From Macquaria australasica (Eukaryota; Chordata; Actinopteri; Centrarchiformes; Percichthyidae): DNA of 64,000 nt. The stretch covers positions 97,070 through 161,069 of the forward strand of contig SEMN01000895.1 of assembly GCA_005408345.1 (NCBI GenBank), in the 5' to 3' direction. Below, one piece after another: positions 42,349-54,900 of the stretch. The notes beneath the pieces are model-generated. The model was not told the DNA's origin, ran no database searches, and saw nothing but the letters and a program-made list of their open reading frames with translations. Within the stretch, counting starts at the first letter, position 1; the number at the start of each line of letters is the position of its first letter. A program made the position numbers and the translations under genes.

Positions 42349-42473
42349 AGTTCGACATTTTGTGAAATATGCTTATTCGCTATCTTGCCAAGTTCTTCTT
42401 TCGATCTTCTCATCTAACTCTCGGCAAGAAATCGAATACGCGTATTCCCCAAAGTGCCGAACAATTCCTTTAA
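42349..42473. mobile_element. Minimal family A element: two terminal inverted repeats back to back
   Basis: TTAAAGGAATAGTTCGACAT at the left is mirrored by GTGCCGAACAATTCCTTTAA at the right; the next words CTTATTCGC...CTTGCC and GGCAAG...CGAATACGCG also pair. The 125-bp copy shows that TTAA-like ends and about 50-bp inverted repeats define the family. Confidence 0.85.
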
Positions 42474-42830
42474 ATTGGGGTTTGTGCCAGACTGGAGACT
42501 GTTACTCCAACCGAGTTCAGACATTTGCTCTTTTTCTTTATGATATTCTCATGCAGACATTTTGTATTCTTCAGTAAACCTCTAAATGAAGACAAAAAGG
42601 TGCATCACTTTTTTATTTACGAGTTCTAGATTTGCATTTTTACACTAAACCTGTAAGAAATAACTTTGGTGAGAACGGTGAGTTGCAGATTTTTGAAGGA
42701 ACAAATAACAAATTTTGTAAAGTCATATTTTGTTTTCATTCCAAAATTATTATGTGTCAAACTCTAAACCCTATGTCATGTATTATACTAAACTGTTAGC
42801 AGATGGTATCATTACATCCCTGACACTCAC

Positions 42831-42870
42831 CGTTTCTGTTTGTTGAATGGCATCTTGGCAGGTAGATCAA
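42831..42870 (-). other. Possible non-coding exon in the pacsin3 5' region
   Basis: On the minus strand a 40-base segment ends at a good donor (AAACG, then GTGAGT) and can be entered at CACCAG. It holds an ATG in CCAAGATGCC, but that frame meets a stop after splicing to the coding exon. The acceptor has a weak pyrimidine tract, so it may instead be a first exon, or not an exon. Confidence 0.25.
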
Positions 42871-43263
42871 CTGGTGAGTCATGGCGTGAGTAAACAAGAC
42901 TCAAGTCTCCAAACGGAAAACACACATACTCGCTAAAACCTGTTCTACTTATAGTTCCATGTAAGTAAATCGGAAATATGAAGACAAATCACACGACATA
43001 ATGATTTTGAATATTTGTCACGTAGAAAGAGCGGTTGTGAAATCTGTCACATGAGGAACAGCATGTTGGGGGATGGTGAGAACATTTCTGCAGGTTTGTT
43101 TGACCTGCCTTTACACACTGCGGCTATCGAGCGCACTGCCAGCAAACAGTTTCACTTTGCTGATTTGTTTGAAACAGGTGTCATTTAAAGAAAGGTTGCT
43201 CAATAGGTGACAACATGAACCCATCCTACATCTGACCGGACAAAACCTCACTCCCCAAGGTGT

Positions 43264-43585
43264 CGTTAGCTAGGTTTCTATCCAAATGTGGCGCAAATTT
43301 TAACTGAATTTTGAGAAAATCGCTACAAGGAAATGCGAATTAATGCACGTTTCCATCCACTACTGTTATGCGAATATTAGGAGTTGGTTCGTCGAGTTAA
43401 ACAGCTGGTGGCGCTAATTTACCAATTGGGTGCCATTAATTCACTGTAGAAGAAGAAGAGGGCGCAACAAGATGACGTAAAAATGAGCGGCAGTCAAACC
43501 TCAAACAGTGAAAAACACGTTTCCACATGGTTTTTTATGCGCAAATTGAAAATGCGCATAAATACAGGTGGATGAAACCCACCTA
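43264..43585. mobile_element. MITE with GGTTTCTATCC/GGATGAAACC ends
   Basis: The left end AGGTTTCTATCCAAATGTGG and right end GGTGGATGAAACCCACC are inverted relatives, with GCGCAAATTT/AAATTGAAAATGCGC inside. No coding frame. Confidence 0.6.
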
Positions 43586-44162
43586 ATGCTTTTGCTTCTG
43601 ATTACCAAACTGGAAAAACACTGCAGCTGTTCTGGAAACATCACATATTCCTAAACTATACACCAAAATCAATTTCTGAATAAATGTGAGGTAAAAAATA
43701 AGTAGTGCCTTATTTTATATCTTTATAATTGAGTTTATGTTTTGATACGTAGTGAGCCTTGTAAACAGCTAGAAAATCCTTTTACTTCATGGACTGATCT
43801 GATATGTATCTGGTGAGGCTAAACCACATTAAAAGTATGTTTTTAGACTTACTGTAAGAGATATGATCTGGCTTTGCGAGCCAACAAAAAGATACCATTA
43901 ACTACCTCATCAAATCACGACACAGAGGATTATATGTAGCTGTAGCTGTGTGGATGTTGCTGAAAACCAAAATGTTGGTTGCAAAACACAGAAAGCAATT
44001 AAGTGAATCACAACTGTTAAATGTTACAGTATTGTTATCAACATAGCATGATTATGAACAGTCAATATACAACAGAAGTAGCACACAAACCACATGATGC
44101 ACAGGACCAAAACCACTTAGGTGTGTTTAAAGAGTAGAGCCCAGAGTGACAGCAGAACTTAC

Positions 44163-44228
44163 CTTATCAGAGACGAAAACACAGATGGACAGAAGTCCAA
44201 ACAGAAGACAGCCTTTGTCTCCGCGGGC
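44163..44228 (-). other. Candidate 66-base internal exon in the pacsin3 5' region
   Basis: On the minus strand a very strong acceptor (pyrimidine run CTTCCTCTCTCTGTCTGTCC, ending CTCTCAG) is followed by 66 bases and a perfect donor (AAG, then GTAAGT). All 22 codons are open in frame 0 and read hydrophobic (GCLLFGLLSICVFVSDK). There is no ATG, and splicing to the pacsin3 coding exon gives an immediate stop in that frame. It is most simply a non-coding pacsin3 exon. Confidence 0.5.
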
Positions 44229-44529
44229 CTGAGAGACAGAAAGGGACAGACAGAGAGAGGAAGACCCCTCAGGAGCAGATGCGACAGCAAAGGGAAAACA
44301 CAGAGAGGTTTGTTAGACAGCGGAGCAGCATGCGGTTAGATCCCCCTGCAGACCGACAGCGTCCAGACGGGGCTGGACGAGCTGCCCCGTTATATGGCTC
44401 GGTGCTGGCCGGAAGGTGGCACATTCTGGGAGTCGTGGTGAAATGCCACACATGGAGCCTGTCGTGAGAGGCTAATGAAACAGCCAGAGACCAGCGGCCC
44501 CTATAAGAGGAGGTCACAGCAGTTAGCTC

Positions 44530-47500
44530 ACACCTCTAAAATTACCTGCCTGGGCAATTAGTTGGGAAGGGAGTGTCAGGTTTTAAAAAGACGGCACAAG
44601 AGATTTTGCATTTACTACAAATCACTTTAAAATGACTTCTGGTCGCGTTAAAAGATATATCATGGTGTTTTTTTATGTTATATTCTTTACCTTGTAGAGA
44701 CCCAAAACGTGTTTAAGATCCATCACAGTAAACCTCATGTCTGCTTCTATTTTTAAGTTTTGATTCAGATTAGTATGGAAGATTTAAAGTGCCTCAATAA
44801 AAACAAAGAAATATGGTGAAATACAATACATTGTGTTTCCTTTTTCAAGATAAAAAGCTAAATACCTGTCTTTAATAATTCCAGGGTTTAACTGCTAATC
44901 TTATTGATCGTAACTTGAAAATGAGGGTTCTCCCTCGGTGTGTTTTCAAAGGGGGGGGGGAGGGTACATTTTTATTATTTGTAGTAAATGGGACCAAAAC
45001 ATACAAAACACTGGTGTTTTCCTTTAAATTGGATTTTTGCAATTAATTATCTACCGAATCAACATTAACTTTGGCGCTCAGCCATATTAATTAAAGAAAA
45101 GGGTGCATTGCTCTTTTGTCTCACATTTCTGGCTTTGTTAATCTCAGTTGTTGTGATATTTATGTCTTATGTCTTTGTTTCTGAAATTTACAACACAGTC
45201 ATGATGATGCAAAATATGATAAATGGTGAAAAACATAAAACATCATGCCGCCTTACTGTGACAAGAAACTTTGGATGGAGAAGCACTTATTTTGATAGTG
45301 ATCCAGACTTGGGATTTCCATCATTAGAAACATCATATCATTTAGATTTCTATTTACAACTAGTGAAATAAAGGCTTTTTCATATATTCAAGTTATGTTT
45401 GTAGGATCAAAAGATCCACTTAACCTAAAACTCAAGTGGTAGCTGAATATCACAGCCATTGGGGGTTAAACTTCTCTCCAGTTTTCTTATCAGCTAACAC
45501 TTTATGGATTAAAATGCTTCATCTTCGTGGTAAAGCAAGACTGCTTTTCTGAGTGCCTCCCATTATGATCATTGGAGAACTTCTAATTTCACACCAGTTT
45601 CCCGAGCCAGAGCCGAGAACCCCACCCTCTTTACTCAGAAACAATGATTGCAATTGGTTAGCAATGAACACGACATCAAATAAAGCAAAACCACGTACAA
45701 GCTGCTTCATGACATGAGGTTAGTTATCAGAGAGAACAGTGAAGCGAGATGAAGCGAGGCACAAAGACGGGCCTGTTCATAGAAAACCAAAAGCAGAACA
45801 TCCACTCACTTCATCTGTCATTCATGTTAATGCTTCACTCATTGCAGCGATGCATTGTTTGTACATGATGGTGATTCAATATATCACTACATCAACCTGC
45901 TAAAAAATAAAGAGCGACAAAAATAAACTATGTGGAAATGAAGATGTTTGCATCAAACTTTGTTAATTCCTAGATTTAAAAAAAAGATACAGATGATGAG
46001 AATGAAAACAGGATCGTGTTTAAAACTTTTTTTACTTTTTCACCTCATGATTTACAACACTGAATGAAAAGCGGAGAAAATTGGTTTCGTCTTCTTGATT
46101 ACCAACTAGCAACGATATATCTGGTCAAATATCAATATCAGGAGAAGGTCTCGTCTGAGATATTGGTTGCTGGATTATCATGATAAAGCTCATCTTCTCC
46201 TGATCTTTGATACATCAAAGCCATAAAGTGATTTTTTAATTCATTAATAATGAATAATATTCATACAATTATAAGTGACAATTTCTTAAGTTTCTTGTCA
46301 ATATCTTGTGAAAGCACATATTTTTTCCAAGTCTTTTAAAATGGTTTTTAAAAGTGCATTATTTATTGTTGTGACAATCAATAAAGTTAATAATAAATAT
46401 TAAATAATATATCTTATGTAATTATTCCTAAGGTATCCCATTATTGAAAACTTTTCATTTTCACGAAACAGTTGAACAACATTTGATTTTGTCAGGATCT
46501 CTAAGTTGTGCATCAAATGTAATTGCAGGTCTTCTCTTCAGCAACTGAAATCAGCATTTCACACTCCCACTCATGTGCTGATCTCACTGCTGTAACGTCT
46601 GACAGCCGCCCGAAGCTCTGTTTCTAACCGACAACAGACCATGTGACGGTTCTCTGGTAGAGGCGAGGACAGACAACAAAACGAAAGCAGATCACAGGCA
46701 GGCGGAGTACTGCAGACCAGAGAGACTGAAAGAAAAGGACAACTCAGCCTTGTTCCCACACACACAGCTGTTCTCCCAGCTCATCTCTAACCACATCACT
46801 GAAGCCAGAACCGCCTCCATGCCAGCTCCCATAGCTCGGTCTGCACCAAGCTCTGCAGCTACAGGGGCTGGCTTGGCACAATCTGTTGCACGTCGCAGGC
46901 AGTACTGCCAAGGATTAACCCAGAACCTGCTTCGCCTGCTGTTCACATTTGACTGCAGTATGACTGCATGAAGCCTCTCTTACAGAACTTATATTCTCTG
47001 ACAAAATACAGCTGTAACAAAAAGTTCCTCATTTAAAAAAAAAAAAACAGCTGAAACAATTAGTCCATGTACTGATTAGTTGATCAACCAAATCGGTGGT
47101 TTCATATGTGAAGATTTGTTGCTTTTCCTTTGCGTTACGCTGAATATGTTTTGGACTGTTGGTCAGATAAAAAAAAAAGCTTTTTTAAAGACGTCATGTT
47201 GACTTCTAGGAAATTGTGACAGACATTTTTCCCAATTTGTCTTATAGATCAACCGATTAATCAAGAAAATAATCATTATTCGCAGCCCTACTTTAAAATG
47301 TGGAAAATAAAGCAGAAGTGGCTAAAAAAAGTTAGATTACATCTTAGCACAGATTGAAGCAATTCCTTCATACAATTTCTCTGAATGTAAATATGTTTTT
47401 ATCTTAAAATAACTTTCATTACATTTATTCCTCCAGATCTTTTTCATGTTTTCATGTACATCAATTTTGTAAAAGGTTTTTAAGAGTAGTATTTAGATGA

Positions 47501-48690
47501 GTAGTATATACAAATGTCTAGGTTTTTTGCATCTTTCAGGTCATTTTAGGAACTCTACTAGGTTAATTTAACTGTAAAATGAAACAAAGCCCTTATGCAG
47601 TCTCACCTACCTAATGGGGAATAATTAATACAAGTGTTGGCTAACAGATTATCATAAAGTTAAAGTAGGAAATTCTGATGGGGAACAAAACTGTTTTGTT
47701 AAAACGGCATCTACTCCAATCAGCTGAGTTTTAAAAGCTGCTTTAAGATGTGATAAAATAGAAAATGCAGTGGGGTGGTTGCCACGTGGCCCGTGCAAAA
47801 CAATACGTTACAGAAAAAAACTGCTGTCCCAGGACGACCTGCATTCTTCAAAAGCACAAGCAGATAAACGGACCAACCAGAGGAGAACTGACAGGCTGGG
47901 TGGGAGTTAACGTTCAGCATCAACATGTTTCATCTTTCCATAAAATTCCACTTGCTTGGAATGATTTGAAGCCTGAAGCTGGGGGAAGGTTTCTACCTGC
48001 CTGCCCCGCCCCTCCATGGATCCTACTATAACGCTGCTGCTTGTCATGATTTCTACGAGCCAAAAGACAAGTGGCTGGTAGGATTTCACCTCATCTGATG
48101 AAACCTTCAGTGGTTAGAAATTATTTTGAGTAGATTGTGTCTACTACTTACTAGAGTAATTATTCTACCTTGCCATCAAGAAGTGTCATATTCACAAAGT
48201 AAAGGTTTGAGGTCTATAAACTGTAACTGCAAAGGTAAAAGACATGAGAAATGCCACACTTCAAAAGCTACAAGCTATCAATCATAAAATTATGTTACTA
48301 TAATTATACAAAACCAAAAAATATGACAAGTCATGGTAAATTAGAACACACCACTAGGACTTTTGGAGGACTAGGACATTTCCCATTACTTTCATGAGGA
48401 AAAGAGGCAAATTCATTCTTATTCTGTAGCAACGTACTTTTTGGTGACTTACACTTGCAATACACAGCATTTTTTATATAATATTAATTGAATAAGGTGA
48501 CACTGTGTTATAGAGAAAGGAAACAATTATCCCCCAACTCTGCAGCTATTTAAAAACCACACTGTCCTGTCTTTAATTATTGTTTCAGCATCATTCACAC
48601 CTGCCAAAGCAGGAACAGTCACCTGCATTTTCAAACACTTGATGATTGTTGTTTGTACTTATTGTAGTCCAAAAACTTGATGTGTATTTC
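44530..48690. other. pacsin3 5' intron, no assigned content
   Basis: Mostly AT-rich. Open frames at 45108-45371 and 46750-46971 lack family features. No exon or RNA gene could be supported. Confidence 0.45.
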
Positions 48691-48737
48691 TCAAAAGGGA
48701 GCAATGTGATGACAATAGCATCCTATTGTCAGCCAAC

Positions 48738-48796
<59 letters not shown>
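48738..48796. repeat. (GATA)n microsatellite
   Basis: About 15 perfect ATAG/GATA units, some 57 bases downstream (on the minus strand) of the donor at 48853. Confidence 0.97.
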
Positions 48797-48797
<1 letters not shown>

Positions 48798-48852
48798 TAC
48801 AAGCCCGCAGACTGTCAACATGTGCTGGCGGCAGACAGGTGAGGTCTCTTAC

Positions 48853-48950
48853 CTGTTTCGCTCCGACCTGGAGGAACAAACCAAAACCAGAATCCTCCTG
48901 GAGCTGCAGACCGCCCCTCCTCTCAGACTGACAGATTAACTCTCAGATGT
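48853..48950 (-). other. pacsin3: Likely first, non-coding exon of pacsin3 (start approximate)
   Basis: On the minus strand GGTCGGAGCGAAACAG is followed by GTAAGAG, a good donor, and the sequence before it is GC-richer than its surroundings. No ATG-led frame leads out of it. The transcription start is not defined by the sequence; it may lie anywhere from about 48900 to 49200. Confidence 0.5.
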
Positions 48951-49469
48951 GTTAAAAATATATATATATACACCCAGCAGTTTGTCCTCTTTCAAGCCTC
49001 CACAAACTGCGACATCTTGCAAGTTTTACTCCGCAGTCACCCGTCGGTCCCCCTCAGCCATTTACACGAAGAGAAGAGCCGAGCTGAAGCAGAAAGCCAC
49101 CACCAGATTACCGTCGCTTCAGTGTTTTTCCTGCTCCCCTCGGTTAAAAAGTAAAGCTGTATTTCCTGAGTGAAGTGGGAAAATAAAAAGTACGTCTGTC
49201 TTCTTCGGAGAGGTTATGAAAAGCAGTTTCGGCTGTTAGATAATGAGCGTCTCCCCCCCTCCGATGCCTGCTGGCTCTCTGTGTAATCAGATGCTGCCTC
49301 ACCACAATATCCATTCATCCCATTACAGAGTTTAACCCTTCACTGTCTGCGGCACGGCTTTATGCTGCCTCTCAGGACTGTCGGAAAAACCGCGACTACA
49401 GGCTGGAGAAAACAGCCTCCCTCACATGAGCGTTGAAAACAAGTCTGATGAGTCAACTGAATTAAAATC

Positions 49470-49915
49470 AATTGTAAAATAATCTCCCTTTACTGTACCT
49501 CTGTACATAGACAGTGTAGTAAACATAAATTCATTTTACAAGCAAATCCATCTTATGCTTGTAAGATAAATTGGCTTGTAAATTGTAAAAGCTAAAAGCA
49601 AACAAACATTGACTAATTAAAATTATTATTAAAAGTGGATATTTAAAAATAAGTTCATTTTACAAGTCACTTCATCTTATGCTTGTAAGATAAATTGGCT
49701 TGTAAACTTTAAAAATCTAACTTTAAAATGTCTTTACCTCCAAACCAAAAGTTGTATTGTTACAATTATCATTATTAGTGGATATTAAGATATTAATTTA
49801 TTTTATATGCCAATTCATCTAATGCTTGTAAGATGAATTAGCTTGTAAATTGAAAACAATATAAACTTAATAATCTTCCTTTACCTCCAAACTAAACATA
49901 ATATAGTATTACAAA
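49470..49915. repeat. Three-unit tandem array of hairpin repeats upstream of pacsin3
   Basis: Hairpins at about 49530-49585, 49654-49708 and 49797-49851 share TTTTACAAG, ATCTTATGCTTGTAAGAT and TTGGCTTGTAAA. Each is followed by related text (CTTTACCTCCAAAC, GTGGATATT). The period is about 125-145 bases, and a partial fourth unit opens the array. No coding frame. Confidence 0.8.
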
Positions 49916-49919
49916 AAAT

Positions 49920-51630
49920 ACTTTACTTTTAAATTCTCTCCAAACGTTTCCTTTCTATGTTTTCAGTCCTGAAACAAGTTTATATTATGTACTTCACATT
50001 CCCCCACCCCCACCCCACCATGTCATGCTTTCTATTTTCCATTAATTTCCTCATTATAAATGTTTTGTGATCTGTGCTGACGGATTTCTAAAAATTTACC
50101 ACCAGCACGCAAACAAGTTTAAGTATTATTTGTGATTAAAAAAATTTAAAAATCTTGAATAAATGTCAACTAACAACCTAAACATGGAAGTTTGAGTTCT
50201 TTAGGTATACCTGAAGGCACCATTAACCCAGACCCACTGATGGAACTGGGTTAATATTCACACACACACACACACACACAGGTCTTATGAAAACGTATGA
50301 TAGTAGAGAATTATCAGTCTGAAATTTAATTAAAATATATATTCATTTAATTCCCATACAGATTTTAACACACTCATGAAGACTTTCCAAAACAGATTAC
50401 ATTTTGCATTAATCAGTAAAAATCAGTTTGCTTTCCAAACAGCGCCATCCCCAGCACGGCAGCGTAATCACAACAACACAGCACAACTGGCCGCTGTGTC
50501 AGACTGCAGTCAGTTCATGCATGAACATTAAAAAGATTTAATTAGTCAAAGCACATTTTCATATAAAGAAGCACGTTTGAATTCTTGTTCCTTGTCTGAA
50601 TTTTCTAAAACAAAAATTACATTTGCAGCAGTTTACATAACTGTGATTACTACAGTTTCACTCAACAACACAATCTAAGCCACATTAGTAACAGTCACCT
50701 GGAAGAATGTTTAAATAGCGTGTGACAAAACTTCAGATTTCGTTTTAATTTAAGAAAAAGGATTTAATACTTTCCAAAAAAATTAACTCAGAGTCTCCGC
50801 TCAGCTAATGACAGCAGGGCCCCGTTCTTCATACATGGATAAAGATATATTTTAGTTCTTTAAAGCTGGTTTAAAATTCAAAGTGCAGCTTAGTGACAGT
50901 TAGCTGGATAAAGACCACAACGCTTTAGGCAGGATCCCAAACAGGATGTCATTTTCAAATACAAATGTCTCACTCTCTTAGATTTATAATGAAAGAGTGT
51001 TGATATAATTATGATTTTAGAAGACAACATGCTGGTTGTTGATAAATCATTAGGATCTGTTGGTGTAATCATCACAATTTAATTTTCATAATGAAGAGTT
51101 GCTTATTCTTATACATGAAAAACAAAATTAAATGAAAATAAAGAACCAAACAAAATATAGTTTGAGACACTTTGAGCAAAAAGACATAAACTCAATTAAA
51201 AGATTCTGACTGTTAAAAGACCAATAGAACCACAACATATGGCATTTAATATTATTTAATATTAAAATGGGAAAACATTGTAGAACTCACTTCGCTGAAA
51301 ATTGTTAATGAAATTAAAGCTGCTGTTTAAGAGATTTTAGTAACGTTTTATGTTCACAGCAGACTAACTAAAGACTAATGATCATTTAAAAGTCTCTTGC
51401 ACCAATTGTGCACCAACATCACTCGCAGTCTGACACCTTCACTGGTAATATTTAACTCTTTAACAGTGATGAACTGAGGAAACATAATGTAGAAAACAAA
51501 TTAGACCCGTAACAAAGCAGGAACACATAAAAAGAAGACTTAAGTCCATGAACGCATGATGGGAGGGTTCCCACACACCTACCTCATGTTCCTGAGATCA
51601 CATGATCAGCACTCAGCCAATCACATGAAT
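49920..51630. other. Spacer between pacsin3 and ero1a
   Basis: AT-rich, with a short (CA)n at 50259-50281. No gene recognised; open frame 50890-51075 has no family features. Confidence 0.5.
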
Positions 51631-51658
51631 GCTGATTATGGTTTCAACTTATTTTACC

Positions 51659-51664
51659 TTTATT
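51659..51664 (-). terminator. ero1a: Polyadenylation signal of ero1a
   Basis: AATAAA on the minus strand, 281 bases after the ero1a stop codon, and the first hexamer in that direction. It predicts a 3' UTR of about 300 bases. Confidence 0.6.
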
Positions 51665-51944
51665 TCAAAATAAGAGCGCACTGTTTTTCAAGATAACTTC
51701 ACCCAGGTTCAACAAATTGATCCTCAAACCTGCTTTCAAAGAACCAAATCAGCTGCATGAGAATAAACAGGATTATTTTAGCCTGATAGCAGCATGTTAG
51801 CCTGAATTAGTTGAGCCACATTTGAAGAACAGGTGCCCAAATCTTTCTTCATGCTAAGCTCTGATGGTAGTCTGTGACATGACATTTCAGCAGGACTATA
51901 AGGAAGAAGAGTCGATGGGTGGAGCCGGACTCGTCTCGACATCA

Positions 51945-54900
51945 TCACCGCTCCTCTGAAAGCAGCGATCTGAAGTTCTTCAGCTCTCTGATGCTTGTGG
52001 AAATCCTGTGGGACGTTTCAGAAAGACAGTTATCGCTGGGGGAGCGTTGACACAACACATGTTACACAAAGAAAACAGTAACAGAAATCTAGATAAATGG
52101 ACAGAATTCTCAAACATATTCTCACTGCCATTTAATCCATTTTTTCTGAGGATATAACATAAAAAATTGCAGTTTTCATTTTATATCCTACAGTATTTAG
52201 ATAAGCTTTGGGTCTGTTTTTGGTTAAGGTTAAGATTAAGTTATAGGGTTTCATTTAGAGTATGTGTAAAATCTAACAGTAATAAATGAGCTTGGATTTC
52301 CCATGAGATGAGATCAGGCTCGACGTCCGCCTACGCATCTACGAGGACGGTAGCTTAGGAAAAATACTCTCCCGGCAACTGAACTAAAAGGTCCTTTTTG
52401 ATCATTGATATAAACATGTTCTAAAGGGAATAGAAAGAGTTGTTCTATAATGAAAAACAGGCACGACAAATTCAAAAGCAAACTTTTAACGTTAGCTGCG
52501 ATGCTTCTACAGCTAACCACAGCTCCCTGGCTAACAGGTATTAATATGTACATGATGTACATGTTAATACATTAATAATTATAATCCAGTAATATAATAT
52601 ATACATTATACTGAAATGGATCATAATGCATGATGAGTAGGCTACTTTTACTTTTGGTACTTTAAGTTTTATGCTAATACTTTTACTTAAGTCAAATGTT
52701 GAATACAGGACAGAGTATTTCTACACTGTGGTTTTGCTATTTTTACTCAAGTAGAAGATCCACCGCTGAACTTAACACATCAACCAACCACATGTTGAAA
52801 AACACACTCACCTGAGAAATATTTACATATATATATTTAACTAGTGCAGTGCCTGTTCGGAACACGTGCCTGTTTCGACTGCTGCTACAGCTCCACCTAT
52901 TGGCCAAATGGCACCACATTTGTCATGGTCACTCAGACATATCTACACGTGTCCACCAAATGTGGTTGCAACAGCACAAAGTGTTCAGGAGATATGACAT
53001 TTTTTGTAACATAAGCCCTGCCCATAGCATTTGAGCATACTTTGAGGGCCAGCTACAGCAAAACTGTACAGAATATCAAAAATTTCCGGCTTCGTCCAGA
53101 GATGTTCTGTGCCAAATTTGGTGACAACTGCTCAAAAATTGTAGGAGGAGTAGCGGAAAAACAGATTTGTTGGAAAATCGATCTAGACGCAAATGAACGT
53201 GGCTTATAAGTTAGATTTATTTTTAAATATATTTAAGTGCTCCAGACTGGATCTAGTCTGTTGCATGTGCAACAAATGCAACCCTTTGTGTGTTTTCTCT
53301 GTTTGTAGAGAGAACTCAGAGCAGAGTGGGCGCTCTGAGTTTCTTTGAAAAGTTATTTTATAGATGGTAGAAATGATCACATAATGCCGACAGACTCTCT
53401 CACCTCCCGAAGGCATTGAGCAGCGAGACGACCTCCTGCCGGCTGAGCTGGAAACGGGGTCGCTGGACGCTGGACGTGGGCAGAGCTTCAATCTGTCGCT
53501 CTGAAAACAAAATCTTTAGTGATGTTCCTAATCCCTGAGTCTGATGAGGAGAGAGAGACAGAGACAGAACAAGGCAGCTAATCACAATACACGTCTACAA
53601 TACATATGACCGTTTGATTGCGTCATTTACCATTCCCCCACTGATCGTACTGTTTCCCATATTGAACATCATTAATATAACTGTTGTAAAACATTGTCGA
53701 GGCCTCCTGACTCGCCTGCAGTTTCCCCCACAGTCGACATTTGAAGCAGCCCACACAGTCCATGATCCTGGAGATGTTGAGGAAGGCCAGTCTGACGTCC
53801 TCCTGACATTAAACACAGCACAAGAAAACACACACTCCTGTCTCTGTGATGGCCAAAGAAATGTGTTAAAACTGGTTTATAGCAAAAGAAAAAGAGGCTA
53901 GACCCAGGCGTACTTTGTCCCTTCACCCCTTTCTTGATCAATAGTCATCTCTCCATGTTACAGTGCAACTAAACTCAAATTCTTTTAACATTTCGCTGCA
54001 ACTTCAGTCAATATTTGAATAAAAGTTAGATAAATCTGTGAATGTAAATGTTTCCTGTTAACAAATCTGCTACAGCTGAAATTTCTCTCAACTACTTGAT
54101 TAGTAAAAGAATCTGATGATATCCATCAGACTTTTGGAATTATTGGCTCCAAAACACTTTATTGATTTAAATCTTGATATAAATGTAGTGGATATTTTAT
54201 GCGTATCTTTGGTAGCTATAAAAAGAAAGCATCAAAGTCAGTATTTGGGAGGAGGTTGAGGCGCTGGTACTGTGTTTTTAGGTTCAGTACAAACTTTCAG
54301 CTGGAATGCAGATAAAGACTGAATTTTAACTAGAAGGTGAAGTCGTCCTTTAGTTAGTTATTTCTATTTCTCTTGTTTAGTGAAAAAAAGGTACAAGAGG
54401 AGTCTTATTTTCAATTAAATGAGCTTAAACTGTCTTGTCATAAAATCTGGGAATTATCCTTGCTTGATAAATTCAGTAGTATTCTCTTTCAATAATAAGT
54501 CATCAGTCCGTCCATGACTTCATTTCTGCAGTTTACAGGTTCAGCAGAGTTTTAAATGGTTGCCGACCTTCAGTTTGGCTGCTTCCTTTTCATCCCCAGC
54601 AAACAGAGACGTCTCATCAAAGTGCAGAGGGAAAGATCTGGAAGAGTGGAGGAAAATCACCACAAACGGCCAGGTTACACAATAAATATACGTAAGAAAC
54701 TACACTAATGAGAAGTCAATAAATCGTAATGTCACTGGACTTAATCTATAGGTCGCTCCCACCACGAGCACCTTTATAACATTAACTATTAAGCAAAGAT
54801 TACACAGGAAACTATAACTACAATGAAAAGTCATTGCAAGAAAGAGAGAGAAATAACAATTAATTAACATCAAATATATATATAAAATATATAAAACAGA

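Noticed and set aside
45108..45371. 87-codon frame with a hydrophobic N terminus resembling a signal peptide
   Set aside because: No family resemblance, no splice or promoter context, and located in an AT-rich intron where such frames arise by chance.
46750..46971. 73-codon frame with Ala/Ser-rich middle (APIARSAPSSAATGAGLA)
   Set aside because: Single-exon, no domain and no supporting context. The slight GC enrichment is not enough.
48738..48796. Regular repeats considered as a CRISPR-like array
   Set aside because: It is a perfect (GATA)n microsatellite in a vertebrate genome with no spacers.
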